Assembly: GCF_022869805.1 (NCBI RefSeq)
Contig: NZ_CP094974.1
Span: 3,224,001-3,288,000 of the forward strand
DNA from: Halosolutus halophilus
GTDB taxonomy: Archaea > Halobacteriota > Halobacteria > Halobacteriales > Natrialbaceae
Length of the DNA: 64,000 bases
Direction of reading: 5' to 3'
The notes beneath the pieces were generated by a model, which ran no database searches, was not told the DNA's origin, and saw nothing but the letters and a program-made list of their open reading frames with translations. Made by a program: the position numbers and the translations under genes. Positions 32,561-41,391 of this stretch are shown one piece after another. The first letter of the stretch is position 1. Each line of letters begins with the position of its first letter.

Positions 32561-32569
32561 TATATAAAA
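32561..32569 (-). promoter_or_regulatory. TATA box of crtB
   Basis: Read on the minus strand, TTTTATATA lies ~55 bases before the crtB ATG, predicting a leader of about 30 nt. It sits between crtB and the stop of the Bat-like regulator, where that regulator could act. Confidence 0.6.
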
Positions 32570-32572
32570 GGG

Positions 32573-34207
32573 CTATCCCTCACTAGTAGGGTGAAAGTAT
32601 TCGCTGTTGAATAGTTCGTCGAGCAGCTTCCGCTGGGCCGTTCGGAGATGCTGGTGGAACGTCGATCGAGAGATGCCCATCGTCTGGGCGAGATCCTCGC
32701 CGGAGACGTTTCGCGGCCACGCGAAGTAATCCGCGTAGTAGGCCTTTCGCAACGCCATCAGCTGGCGATCGGTCAGTTCCGACTCGAGCCGGGCGGCCAG
32801 GTCCTGCGGCGTCCGCGTCGGTTCTTCACTCTCGTGGTAGCTTATCAACTCGACGTGGTCGTACCGATTCGCGAGCAGGTCGTAGACCGAGCGTGCCGAC
32901 TGTCCGCTCGGGAGTTCGACGGTCAGATCGGCGATCCCATCGCCGGCGTCGAACCGGCGGATCACCGCGCCGTGCTCGCTCAGCGAGGTCACGACGTCCT
33001 CGTCGACGGCGACCTCCAGCAAGGTCCCGCCGTCGTGTTCCGTCAGCTCCGTCACCGACGAGACCGCGTCGAGCCCCTCCACGATCGCCGCGACGTCGTC
33101 CACCCGATCGACGTGGAAGAAGACCAGCGGGGTGCCGTCTTCGTCTGCGGTGAGCCCCCGGTAGGAGACGACCGAACCGAGTTCGTCGGCGAGTGCGGTG
33201 ACGAACAGCGACGGGTCCTCGATCGCCAGTTCGAGTTCGACGACGGTGTCGATCGTGAGCATGCGGCGGGCCTCGATCGCGTTCATCGCTGTCGCGATCG
33301 TCCCGGCGAGCGACTCGAGGACGAGCAGTTCCCGCTCCCCGAAGACGTCCGGTTCGTCGGCGAAGAGGACGAGGACGCCGTACGTGACGTCGCCGTACAC
33401 GACCGGCAGCGCGGCCACCGACTGGAACCCCGATCCGGCCCCCGAGGGCCACCACCGATCGGCGTCCTCGAACCCGTCGACGTCCTGGACGACCGCTGGC
33501 TCGTCCTCCTCGAGCGCCCGGACGGCCGGGTGCGATCGAGCCGACGCGAGGGCGAGTTCGCCGTCCTCCAGCGGCAGGTCGGCCGAACTGGCCCACTCCC
33601 GGGGCGTGATCCGCTGGTTCGTGACGTCTGCACGTCCGATCCACGCGAGGACGTACGAGTCGGACCCGATCAGCCGCTCGCAGACCCGCCGTTCGATCTC
33701 GGGCCGCGTCCCGGCACCGACCGCGGCGTCGGTCACGTCCCGGACGAGCCCGTCGATCCGCTCGAGCACGTGTTCGAGCGCCGCCCGTTCGTCGCGGAGC
33801 CGATCGGACGTCGCCTCGGTCTCGAGTTCCGCCAGTTTCCGATCGGTGATGTCGAGGTGGACGACGGAGATCCGGATCTCGTCGCCGACCGTGAACCGGC
33901 TGGCCCGCATCAGGAACCACTGCTTTTGCTCGGGGGAGTGGCAGGAATACTCCATCGCGAACGTCTCCCGATCACCTGCGAGGACGGCTTCGAGGCCGGC
34001 GACCGCCCGCGCGGCGTGCTCGTCGTCGGCGTCGGCGGCCGTGGCGATGTAGTTGACGCCGACGTCGTCGGCGTCGGTTCGTTGCTCGGCTCCGAATTCC
34101 CGCCACGAGCGATTCGTCAGGAGAATGGTACCCCTTTCGTCGAGAACAGCGACTGTGATGGGGAGCGTATCGAGGGTCGCTGCGGCGAGCGAGTGCCGTT
34201 GGACCAT
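32573..34207 (-). CDS. Bat-like sensor-regulator: PAS, GAF and HTH_10
   Basis: A 544-residue cytoplasmic regulator. An N-terminal PAS (~10-125; LDTLPITVAVLDERGTILLT to VVHLDITDRK) is followed by a coiled segment, a GAF (~165-320), the bacterio-opsin-activator middle region (~325-470) and HTH_10 (~480-535; LTDRQLMALRKAYYADYFAWPR, then ISRSTFHQHLRTAQRKLL). This is the domain order of Bat, known from Halobacterium as a light- and oxygen-responsive activator of bop and crtB1. Its position just upstream of crtB fits a carotenoid role (inference). ATG at 34207 (MVQRHSL) begins the PAS. Confidence 0.9.
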   Translation of the reverse strand: MVQRHSLAAATLDTLPITVAVLDERGTILLTNRSWREFGAEQRTDADDVGVNYIATAADADDEHAARAVAGLEAVLAGDRETFAMEYSCHSPEQKQWFLMRASRFTVGDEIRISVVHLDITDRKLAELETEATSDRLRDERAALEHVLERIDGLVRDVTDAAVGAGTRPEIERRVCERLIGSDSYVLAWIGRADVTNQRITPREWASSADLPLEDGELALASARSHPAVRALEEDEPAVVQDVDGFEDADRWWPSGAGSGFQSVAALPVVYGDVTYGVLVLFADEPDVFGERELLVLESLAGTIATAMNAIEARRMLTIDTVVELELAIEDPSLFVTALADELGSVVSYRGLTADEDGTPLVFFHVDRVDDVAAIVEGLDAVSSVTELTEHDGGTLLEVAVDEDVVTSLSEHGAVIRRFDAGDGIADLTVELPSGQSARSVYDLLANRYDHVELISYHESEEPTRTPQDLAARLESELTDRQLMALRKAYYADYFAWPRNVSGEDLAQTMGISRSTFHQHLRTAQRKLLDELFNSEYFHPTSEG

Positions 34208-34309
34208 CAGGAGATGCTTCGTCGCGAATCGGCTTAACACGCATGCCCCGTCGTCGGTCACCGGACGTGATCTGGCCACCCGCGTAGCGTCGGGTCCGAT
34301 CGCGCCGAC

Positions 34310-35578
34310 CTACGCGAGCAGTTCGTCGCGCAGCATCGGGATGAACGTCCCGATGTCGGTGACCATGCCGATCGCCTGGGCGCTGCCCCGATCGAGCAAC
34401 TGGGTGACGGTGGCGGGGTTGATGTCGACGCAGACGGTCTTCGTCGTGGAGGGGAGACAGTTCCCGACGGCGACGGAGTGCAGCAGCGTCGAGAGCATGA
34501 GCACGAGATCGGCCTCGTGGGCCTGTTCGCGGATCGCGTCCTGGGCCTCGATCGCGTCGGTGATCGTGTCCGGGAGCGGCCCGTCGTCGCGAATCGAACC
34601 GGCGAGGACGTAGGGGACGTCGTTGGCGACGCACTCGTACATCACGCCCTCGTCGACGATCCCCTCCGTTACGGCCTCCTCGATGCCGCCGACGCGGCCG
34701 ACCTCGCTGATCGTGTAGATGTGGTGTTTGTGACCCTTGCGGGGGTGTTCGAGCGATTCCGTGTCCATCCCGAGCGAGGTGCCGTACAGGTCCCGTTCGA
34801 GGTCGTGGACGGCGAAACCGTTGCCCGCGCTGATCGCGTCGACGTAGCCCGCACGGACCAGATCGGCGAGCGCGTCCCGGCCGCCGGAGTGGACGATCGC
34901 CGGGCCGCAGACCGCGAGGACGGTGCCGTCGTTCTCGTTGACCTCGCGCATCTCGTCGGCGATTTCGGCGATGAGCGACGCGGACGGGCGCTCGCTGGAG
35001 ACGCCGCCCTGCATGAAGCCGAAGGAGCCGCTGCCGTTGCGCGGTCGTTCCGGCGGTTCGACGCGGATCCCGGTGTCGCCGGTGACGACGAGATCGCCTT
35101 CCTCGACGGCGTTGAGCACTTTCGTGTGGACTCGCGGGGAGGAGTCGTCCTCGCCGGCGGTGCCGGCTCCCTGCGGATCCTCCGGATCCGCTCGCTCGAC
35201 GACGAGCGCGCAGTCCATCTCCGGGCCCTCGACCTCAACCCACTCGCCGTCGACGCGGACGTAGGTCGGGTGGTTCGTCGTCGAGTAGAAGTCGACGGGG
35301 ACGACCTGGTCGTCGGGTGCGGCCTCGAGCGTGGCGTCGCGGGGATCGGCAACGGTCGCGCCCTGCTGGTTGAGTTCGTGGAGGATGGCTCGCAGGTCTT
35401 CTTCGGTGTCGGCCAGCACCCGCATCCGGCAGTACGTCTCGGCGTGTTTGTGGCGGCCGACCTCGAACTCCTCGACCTCGAACTCGCCGCCCATGTCCAT
35501 CACGACCCCGAAACAATTGCCCATCGTCCCCGAGTCGATGATGTGCCCCTCGAGTTCGACGGTGCGCGAAACTGTCAT
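34310..35578 (-). CDS. TIGR00300-family arginine dihydrolase / ornithine cyclodeaminase-type enzyme
   Basis: A 422-residue protein of the LOR/SDH conserved-domain (TIGR00300) family. Landmarks are GTMGNCFGVVMDMGG (N-terminal region), GFMQGGVSSERPS, an Rossmann-like VCGPAIVHSGG and STTKTVCVDINPATVTQL. Characterised relatives act on arginine/ornithine, including an archaeal ornithine cyclodeaminase that yields proline. That assignment is from family knowledge; the reaction here is not proven. ATG at 35578. It follows no operon partner. Confidence 0.82.
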   Translation of the reverse strand: MTVSRTVELEGHIIDSGTMGNCFGVVMDMGGEFEVEEFEVGRHKHAETYCRMRVLADTEEDLRAILHELNQQGATVADPRDATLEAAPDDQVVPVDFYSTTNHPTYVRVDGEWVEVEGPEMDCALVVERADPEDPQGAGTAGEDDSSPRVHTKVLNAVEEGDLVVTGDTGIRVEPPERPRNGSGSFGFMQGGVSSERPSASLIAEIADEMREVNENDGTVLAVCGPAIVHSGGRDALADLVRAGYVDAISAGNGFAVHDLERDLYGTSLGMDTESLEHPRKGHKHHIYTISEVGRVGGIEEAVTEGIVDEGVMYECVANDVPYVLAGSIRDDGPLPDTITDAIEAQDAIREQAHEADLVLMLSTLLHSVAVGNCLPSTTKTVCVDINPATVTQLLDRGSAQAIGMVTDIGTFIPMLRDELLA

Positions 35579-35711
35579 CGGGAAGGGGTTGGCGGTCCGG
35601 GACCGTGAATGTGTGCGTCTCGGACCGGCGACACCGATCGACCAGGCCCGACCTCGAACCTAACAACTCAACTGAGGAGAATTTAAGTAATTGCGGTATC
35701 CATCCGCTCGT

Positions 35712-36926
35712 ATGTATCGATTCGTCCTTTTCGTCACAGTATGCGTCCTCGCAACGCCGATAGTCACAACGGGAGCCGTCGGCGCGAGCGAAGAATTGAC
35801 AGTTAGCGTTCACGTCGTCGACGACGCTGGTGCGGACGTCGCCGGCGCGACGGTGACCGCGTCGTGGGACGGTGGCAGCGAGACGAAAGAGACCGCCTCG
35901 AACGGCCAGACGCTCATCGACGTCCCGAGCGGCGCGGACGTCGCGATTACCGCCGAGCACGATGGTCTCGTCCAGAACAATCCGAAAGAGCTCGGCACCG
36001 TCAAAGACCACACCGACGTCGCGGTCGAACTCTTCCCCGAAACCAACGCGACGGTCACGGTCACCGACGGTGAGGCCGCGATCGACGGAGCGACGGTCAC
36101 GCTCACCAAGATCGACGACGACCGCCCGGCCGCAACGGGAACGACCGACGGTGACGGCGAGATCACGGCCGAGGGGATCGAGGAAGGCGAGTACGACGTC
36201 ACGGTCGAACGAACGGGCTATTACGACGAATCGGCGGTCGTCGACTTCAGCACGACCGGCGAGACGTCGATGGTGCTGGAAACGGGTACCGTCGACGTGT
36301 CGGTCGCGATCACCGACCGCTACCTCGAGGAACCCCTCGAGACGGAGGTGACGTTCCGCAAGGACGGTGAACACGACGCGACGGTCTCGACGAACGAAAA
36401 CGGCCAGCGGACCATCCCGCTCGACGTCAACACGGAGTACACCGTCGTCGTCGAGAAAGACGGCTACGGCGAACCCGCACGCGAAATCGTCGTCGGCGAG
36501 TCGGACCGTACCGTCAACTACCGGGTCGTGCGGGAAACCGCGGTGACCCTGGAGGCGATGAACGAACGCGTTCTCGTCGGCGAAGGCGTCGGCATCGACG
36601 TCACCGACGAGTACGGCGAACCGATCGAGGGTGCCGAGGTGCGCCTGAACGGCGACGCGGTCGCGACGACGGCGGCCGACGGTTCGGCGAGGGTTTCGAT
36701 CGACGAGGCTGGCGAGTACGAACTGACCGCCGTGGCCGAGGACACGACGTCCGAGGCGGTCACCGTCGAAGGGGTCGACCCCGATGCCGACGACGGGGAA
36801 GACGAGTCCGAAGATCCGGCCGGAAACGAATCCGACGACGCGGACGACTCGGTTCCCGGCTTCGGCGTGCTGGTGGCGGTCGCCGCGCTCGCCGGTACGA
36901 TGCTCGTCTACCACCGTCACCGGTAG
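35712..36926 (+). CDS. Secreted surface protein with repeated beta-sandwich domains and PGF-CTERM
   Basis: A 404-residue exported protein. Signal peptide ~1-25 (VLFVTVCVLATPIVTTGAVG). Four or more carboxypeptidase-regulatory-like / Ig-like units follow, each with a GAxVT or AEV..G motif (VAGATVTASW, IDGATVTLTK, EEPLETEVTFRK, IEGAEVRLNG). An acidic Asp/Glu linker (~360-380) then leads to a C-terminal tripartite tail: SVPGFGVLVAVAALAG then HRHR. That is the PGF-CTERM signal processed by archaeosortase A, giving a lipid-anchored cell-surface protein. Substrate or partner unknown. Confidence 0.85.
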   Translation: MYRFVLFVTVCVLATPIVTTGAVGASEELTVSVHVVDDAGADVAGATVTASWDGGSETKETASNGQTLIDVPSGADVAITAEHDGLVQNNPKELGTVKDHTDVAVELFPETNATVTVTDGEAAIDGATVTLTKIDDDRPAATGTTDGDGEITAEGIEEGEYDVTVERTGYYDESAVVDFSTTGETSMVLETGTVDVSVAITDRYLEEPLETEVTFRKDGEHDATVSTNENGQRTIPLDVNTEYTVVVEKDGYGEPAREIVVGESDRTVNYRVVRETAVTLEAMNERVLVGEGVGIDVTDEYGEPIEGAEVRLNGDAVATTAADGSARVSIDEAGEYELTAVAEDTTSEAVTVEGVDPDADDGEDESEDPAGNESDDADDSVPGFGVLVAVAALAGTMLVYHRHR

Positions 36927-37147
36927 AGTCAGTCGGATCGACGTTCGAGACCGGATAGAACGTCTACCGGTGAATCGAACGTCTCACCGATCGTGAACCA
37001 GTGACACTGCCGGGCGGAACCGGCAGATACCCGCCTCGAACAATTGATCTGACGCGTCCGGACTGTAGTTATGAAACGCTCACATTGAGTGGCGCCCTGC
37101 CAAACGTTTGTCTCCCTCTTCGTGGACACCCTCGACGGAGATCACTC

Positions 37148-37519
37148 GTGTCGGAACACCAGCCCAGATCGAAGACGATCGAACTGTGGATCCGTTCGTT
37201 CGCACCCGTGGCGACCGAACCGACCCAGGAGCGGGCCCTCGAGCGCGACGTGGCGACGGATCCGGTGAGTACGGACGAGGGAAGTCGAGAGAGCGACGAC
37301 GGGATCTCCGACCGGACACGGACGAGGGACGGCCCCCGCCGACGGAGCCGAGTCGTCGGGTCGTCGCCGACCGGTTCGAACCGACCCCACGTCACGCGCA
37401 CCACCTGTCACCCGCGTCCCGGTCCGTCGCCCGGCCGATCCGAGGCCCGGCGCGGACCCGCGACCAGCGCCGATCGAGGAGACGACGCCGTGCGTTCACT
37501 CGCTGTCGGAGAGGACTAA
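37148..37519 (+). pseudogene. Probably decayed haloarchaeal gene; only its N-terminus is recognisable
   Basis: From GTG at 37148, ~30 residues (KTIELWIRSFAPVATEPTQE) resemble the start of small haloarchaeal proteins that open with IELWxRSLxP...TQE. After about residue 40 the frame turns into basic, Pro/Arg-rich text unlike a halophile protein; no other frame restores a good match. The frame stays open to 37519 (123 codons) but I take the 3' part as degraded. A short real protein is the alternative. Confidence 0.4.
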
Positions 37520-37520
37520 C

Positions 37521-37527
37521 TTATATG
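37521..37527 (+). promoter_or_regulatory. TATA box of the small zinc protein at 37552
   Basis: TTATATG lies 25-31 bases before the ATG, predicting a leaderless transcript. It stands out in a GC-rich stretch. Confidence 0.65.
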
Positions 37528-37551
37528 CTACTCTACATCATATGACACGGT

Positions 37552-37713
37552 ATGGCAGGTGAATCTGCGACAGTCGAGCACTCACGGTGTCGGAACTGCG
37601 GCTTCGAGGCACCCGGTGGTTCCGACGAGTGGATCAGGATCGACGTCCCGAAACTCGGTCGAATGACCCAGTGTCCCGCCTGTGAGAGTACGGACGTCAT
37701 CACACGACGCTAA
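37552..37713 (+). CDS. 53-residue two-CxxC zinc-finger protein
   Basis: ATG at 37552 to TAA at 37711-37713. Two zinc half-sites, CRNCGF (Cys13, Cys16) and CPACES (Cys42, Cys45), flank a central strand region DEWIRIDVPKLGRMTQ. This is the style of the many haloarchaeal micro-proteins with paired CxxC. A consensus TATA gives a leaderless start, while the genes on both sides appear decayed, so this one seems kept under selection. Function unknown. Confidence 0.8.
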   Translation: MAGESATVEHSRCRNCGFEAPGGSDEWIRIDVPKLGRMTQCPACESTDVITRR

Positions 37714-37813
37714 CCGAACGGACTCCCCGATCGGCGTCCGGCGACGGGGACCGAGACGCGATGGGAACGGACCACCGGACTGGCTCTTGCTCCTCACGAT
37801 CGTACCGACCGGA

Positions 37814-38092
37814 ATGTCGTACGACCACGATCCGGACGGATTGCCGGTGATCGACGCCGAGTGGCGGGCCGGATTCGGCGACGACCGGATCGAGACGAGT
37901 CGACACCAGCCACTGGATGCGCCGGATCGAGGGCGTGTGTACTAACTGCGGCGGACGCCTCGACCGTTCTTCGACGGCGGTGCCGGGCCGATCGGAACGC
38001 GCTACTGTCACAACACCCTCACGCTCGAGTTCGACACGGGGGAGCGTCGGAGCAACGGACGCGAGGGAGAGCGATCCCTGAACGATTTCTGA
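37814..38092 (+). pseudogene. Remnant of a zinc-ribbon protein with two compensating frameshifts
   Basis: Protein-like text moves between frames. One frame reads PDGLPVIDAEWRAGFGDD up to ~37900. A second frame gives SHWMRRIEGVCTNCGGRLD over ~37902-37970. From ~37973 the first frame resumes with GTRYCHNTLTLEFDTGE, ending in TGA at 38090. The CTNCGG and YCH elements look like half of a zinc ribbon. I infer a decayed gene, perhaps related to the zinc-ribbon winged-helix regulators seen elsewhere in the window. Confidence 0.4.
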
Positions 38093-38155
38093 CCGGCCGC
38101 CATCGAGACGATTGCAGACAGTATCCGTTTCCGTCGAAACGGCACACCATCACCC

Positions 38156-38377
38156 GTGTCCGAGGAACGCCCGACTGCAGACGACCTACGCCAGGGACTC
38201 ACCGTCGAAATCGTCCGGGGCGATCAGGACGTGCAGTCGACGGAGACGGAGCCGATAGTCGGCGAAATCGGCACGATCTACGGGGACGAGCCAGAAGGAC
38301 CGGAGGTCGAACCGAAGAGTGGCGTCGTCGGTCACGTCCGGTCGGTCGTCCACGACGAGTCGACGACCCGGGACTGA
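38156..38377 (+). CDS. YwbE-like DUF2196 protein
   Basis: A 73-residue acidic protein: TADDLRQGLTVEIVRGDQD, then PIVGEIGTIYGDEPEGPEVE and KSGVVGHVRSVV. The pattern RxGLxVxIVxKxDQ...GxV with a following ...SGxVGRV is that of DUF2196/YwbE, here diverged. GTG at 38156 is the only fitting start. An inverted repeat CCGTTTC-cgtc-GAAACGG (38125-38142) lies 13 bp upstream. Function unknown. Confidence 0.65.
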   Translation: MSEERPTADDLRQGLTVEIVRGDQDVQSTETEPIVGEIGTIYGDEPEGPEVEPKSGVVGHVRSVVHDESTTRD

Positions 38378-38473
38378 CGGCGGACAGGAGGGCGAATTCG
38401 CGGTTCGATCGGGTCGTCGATCCGGTTCCACTGCCGGCCAAATCGATTTCTATCGGGCCGTCGTCGACACGGT

Positions 38474-39331
38474 ATGGCTGACTCCGGGTTGGTCACGCTC
38501 GTCCGGGACGTCACCGCAGTCGCTCGCGAGCGCCAGATCACCGTCAAATCCGCGGGCCTGGCCTACCACGCGTTCAACACGCTCGTCCCGCTCGTCATCC
38601 TGCTGCTCGTCGGCATCACGCTCCTCGATGCGCTCGAACCGCTCGTCCGGGCGCTCGAGTCGGCGACCGGACTCGAGGGTGCAGTGACCGACGACGGACT
38701 CGAGAGCGTGACCGGCAACGGTGGCGGCAACCTCGTCCGGGCGGGGATCCTGGCACTCGTGATCCTGCTGTGGAGCGCAGTCCGGTTGTTCCAGGCGGTC
38801 AACAGCGCTTTCACCGACGTGTACGGGGCTCGAAAGGACCAGTCGTACGTCGAGAACGCGGTGACGGTAACGATCGTGACGATCGTCAACGCCGCGCTCG
38901 TCACGGCGACGCTCGCAGTCGGCGTCACGCTGGTCGGCGTTCTCGGCGTCAGTCTCTCGATCCTCGTGGGCGGCGTCCGGGCCGTCGTTGTCAGTAGTCT
39001 CCTCCTCGCGCTGCTCCTGACCGGACTCTTTCTCCCGATGTACTACCTCTTTCCCCAGCCCGACGTTTCGATCGGCGAGGTACTCCCCGGGACGGTCTTC
39101 GCCGCACTCTCGTGAACCGCGCTCGCGATCGGGTTTCGCGTCTACGTCGCCGCCTCGGAGAGTATCGCCCTGTTCGGAATCGCCGGCGCGATCCCGTTGA
39201 TCCTCACGTGGGTCTACCTCGGCGGACTCTGCTTGCTCCTCGGGGCCGTCCTCAACGCCGTCCTCGCCGATCGGGCCGACCCCGAGAAGGGCTGGGTACC
39301 CGTGCGAGACGTCTGGTCGAAGGACGCCTGA
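38474..39331 (+). pseudogene. YihY/BrkB-family membrane gene interrupted by one in-frame TGA
   Basis: Reading from ATG 38474, a typical YihY/BrkB protein appears: N-terminal region KSAGLAYHAFNTLVPLVIL, several helices and PMYYLFPQPDVSIGEVLPG. A TGA at 39113-39115 follows AALS. The same frame then continues with clear family sequence (TALAIGFRVYVAASES, IPLILTWVYLGGLCLLLGA) to a TGA at 39331; 286 codons in all. At the stop the family would commonly have Trp (TGG), so one G-to-A change explains it. It could be a nonsense mutation or a sequencing error. Confidence 0.85.
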
Positions 39332-39410
39332 CGTCCGTGGTTGTTGAAAAGCCGATCGAAAGGGCACGCCACTCTCGTCGCAGGTCCCTCGGCTGCGATC
39401 GGATACCCAC

Positions 39411-40283
39411 CTAGAGGTCGGCGGCGTCGAACCGGTAGTAGCCGACGACGAACGAGACGACGAGCCAGAGCGCGAGCACGACGAGACCGATCTCCGGCGA
39501 GGCGAAGAACGGCTCGGCCTCCGCCGGGGCCGCCTCGACGCCGACACCGGCTCCCCCGGGATCGGCCCCGGCGACGTCCGCGAGATCGGGCAACAGCGCG
39601 ACGACCGACGAAAGGTACGCCGACGACGGCGAGAGCTGCATGACGAAGAACACCCAGTCAGGGGGCCGTGCCGGAAGCGTGAACCCTTCGGCGACGTAGA
39701 GCAGACCCATCGGAACGACGTCCCAGAGCAGTTCGAAGACGACGAAGAACCCGAGCGCCAGCGTCGTCGCCCGCGACGTCGACCCGGTCGTCGCGGAGAT
39801 GCTCACGACGATTCCCGCGTAGATGGCCGCGAACGCCAGCGTCGTCAGCACGAACACCAGAGTCGCGACGGGGTCGATCTCGCCGAGGAGCGCGGCTCCG
39901 ATCCCGAGTCCGACTACCAGCCCGACGCCGAGACCGAACGCGAGCACGCCGGCCCGGCCGACGAGTTTCCCGACGAACACGTGCAGCCGGTTCGTCGGGA
40001 GCGAGAGCAGCAGTTTGATGCTCCCGAGTTCCCGCTCGCCGGCGAGGGACTTGTAACAGACCACGATCGCCGAAAGCGGCACGAACAGTCCGACGAGACC
40101 GATCGTGAAGAAGATCAGGCCGCCGAAGGTGGCGGCCGTCGACGAGCCGAGCAACTCGGGTGCCTCGACGTAGGCGTAGGTCGAGATGACCGACAGTATC
40201 ACGAAGATGGTGACGAGCGCCCACAGCGCCCGCGACTGGACGGCGTCCCGGAAGTCCTTCTTCGCGATCGCGACCCAGGTCAT
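39411..40283 (-). CDS. ABC-2 type transporter permease
   Basis: A 290-residue membrane protein with about six helices. It starts WVAIAKKDFRDAVQSRALW, the amphipathic lead-in of ABC-2 permeases, and carries SLAGERELGSIKLLLSLP, their conserved cytoplasmic loop. The start overlaps the ATPase stop by 4 bp (ATGA), so the pair is one exporter. The cargo is unknown; a Nos/Cop- or drug-type export is possible. Confidence 0.88.
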   Translation of the reverse strand: MTWVAIAKKDFRDAVQSRALWALVTIFVILSVISTYAYVEAPELLGSSTAATFGGLIFFTIGLVGLFVPLSAIVVCYKSLAGERELGSIKLLLSLPTNRLHVFVGKLVGRAGVLAFGLGVGLVVGLGIGAALLGEIDPVATLVFVLTTLAFAAIYAGIVVSISATTGSTSRATTLALGFFVVFELLWDVVPMGLLYVAEGFTLPARPPDWVFFVMQLSPSSAYLSSVVALLPDLADVAGADPGGAGVGVEAAPAEAEPFFASPEIGLVVLALWLVVSFVVGYYRFDAADL

Positions 40284-41200
40284 GCTTCCACCGTCCCGAC
40301 CTCGTTCGTGTACCGGACGAACAGGTCCTCGAGGGACGACTCGACGACCGAGAAGTCCTGTATCGGAACTACCTCGGCGTCGATCGCGTGCAAGACGGCG
40401 AACTTGGAGACGCCGTCGACGGACACCCGGAGCCGACCGTCGTGGATCGACGCGCTCCCGACGCCGTCGAGCGCCGAAACCTGCCGGACGATCTCCTCGT
40501 CGAGCGACGAGGCGTAGACGTACAGGGTCTCCCCGATTTCGGTCGCGTCGCGAAGCCCGTCGATCGTGTCGACGGCGACGAGTTTCCCGCGATCGATGAT
40601 CGCGACGCGATCGCAGACCGCCTCGACCTGTTCCATGACGTGACTCGAGAAGAACACGGTCGTCCCGCGGGCGTTCTCCTCGCGGATGATCTCGCGCATC
40701 TCGCGGGCCCCGTTCGGATCGAGTCCGGTCGAGGGCTCGTCGAGCACCAGCAGGTCGGGATCGCCGACCAGTGCCATCGCGAGGACGAGTCGCTGGCGCA
40801 TCCCCTTCGAGTAGCCGCCCGCCTTCCGATCGGCGGCGTCGGCGACCCGAACCCGCTCGAGCAGCGCCATCGGATCCTCGTCGGCGGCTTTCATCTCGAT
40901 GGCGAACTCGACGTGCTGGCGGCCCGTGAGCCGATCGTAGACGTGGTACGCGTCGGGCAGGACACCCGTCCGTCGCCGGACCGCCTCGCCCTGGGCCTGC
41001 GCGTCGTGACCGAGCACCGTCACGCTGCCCTCCGTCGGCCGGATGAAATCGAGCAGGATGTCGATGGTCGTCGACTTCCCCGCGCCGTTCGGGCCGAGAA
41101 AGCCGAAGATTTCGCCCTCCTCGACGGTCAGGTCGAGGTCGTCGACGGCCACGACGTCGTCGAACCGCTTCGTGAGTCCGTCGAGTTCAATTGCGGCCAT
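40280..41200 (-). CDS. ABC transporter ATP-binding protein
   Basis: A 306-residue ATPase. Walker A is GPNGAGKSTT, the signature region YSKGMRQRLVLAMAL, Walker B LLVLDEPS, followed by the H-loop in SSHVMEQ. The ~90-residue C-terminal domain after ~215 is typical of DrrA/CcmA-like exporters. ATG at 41200 (MAAIEL) was preferred over GTG at 41209. The promoter region upstream (41201-41391) holds an AT-rich island and a 16-bp palindrome. Confidence 0.93.
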   Translation of the reverse strand: MAAIELDGLTKRFDDVVAVDDLDLTVEEGEIFGFLGPNGAGKSTTIDILLDFIRPTEGSVTVLGHDAQAQGEAVRRRTGVLPDAYHVYDRLTGRQHVEFAIEMKAADEDPMALLERVRVADAADRKAGGYSKGMRQRLVLAMALVGDPDLLVLDEPSTGLDPNGAREMREIIREENARGTTVFFSSHVMEQVEAVCDRVAIIDRGKLVAVDTIDGLRDATEIGETLYVYASSLDEEIVRQVSALDGVGSASIHDGRLRVSVDGVSKFAVLHAIDAEVVPIQDFSVVESSLEDLFVRYTNEVGTVEA

Positions 41201-41321
41201 GCTCACCACTCCAGCACTCTTCTACGCCGTAGATGGTCCACGTGACGAGATGCATAGAACGACTAGATCGTCACCGGAGGATAAGTATTGTTATTCGGAT
41301 TACATATTGACAGCACGCGTA

Positions 41322-41337
41322 CTCAAATATCTTTGAG
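41322..41337. promoter_or_regulatory. 16-bp palindrome upstream of the ABC operon
   Basis: CTCAAA-TATC-TTTGAG is an exact dyad about 120 bp before the ATPase start and 55 bp past the stop of the winged-helix regulator. It could be an operator for that regulator or part of a terminator. Confidence 0.35.
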
Positions 41338-41391
41338 AACGCGCCTGAACAGCATGGGCGCGACGTCGAGACGAGCACAGATCGGGGCCGC

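Noticed and set aside
36940-36995. Twice-repeated GAACGTCT in a short spacer
   Set aside because: Copies are short and fall just after a gene end; likely chance or a simple terminator.
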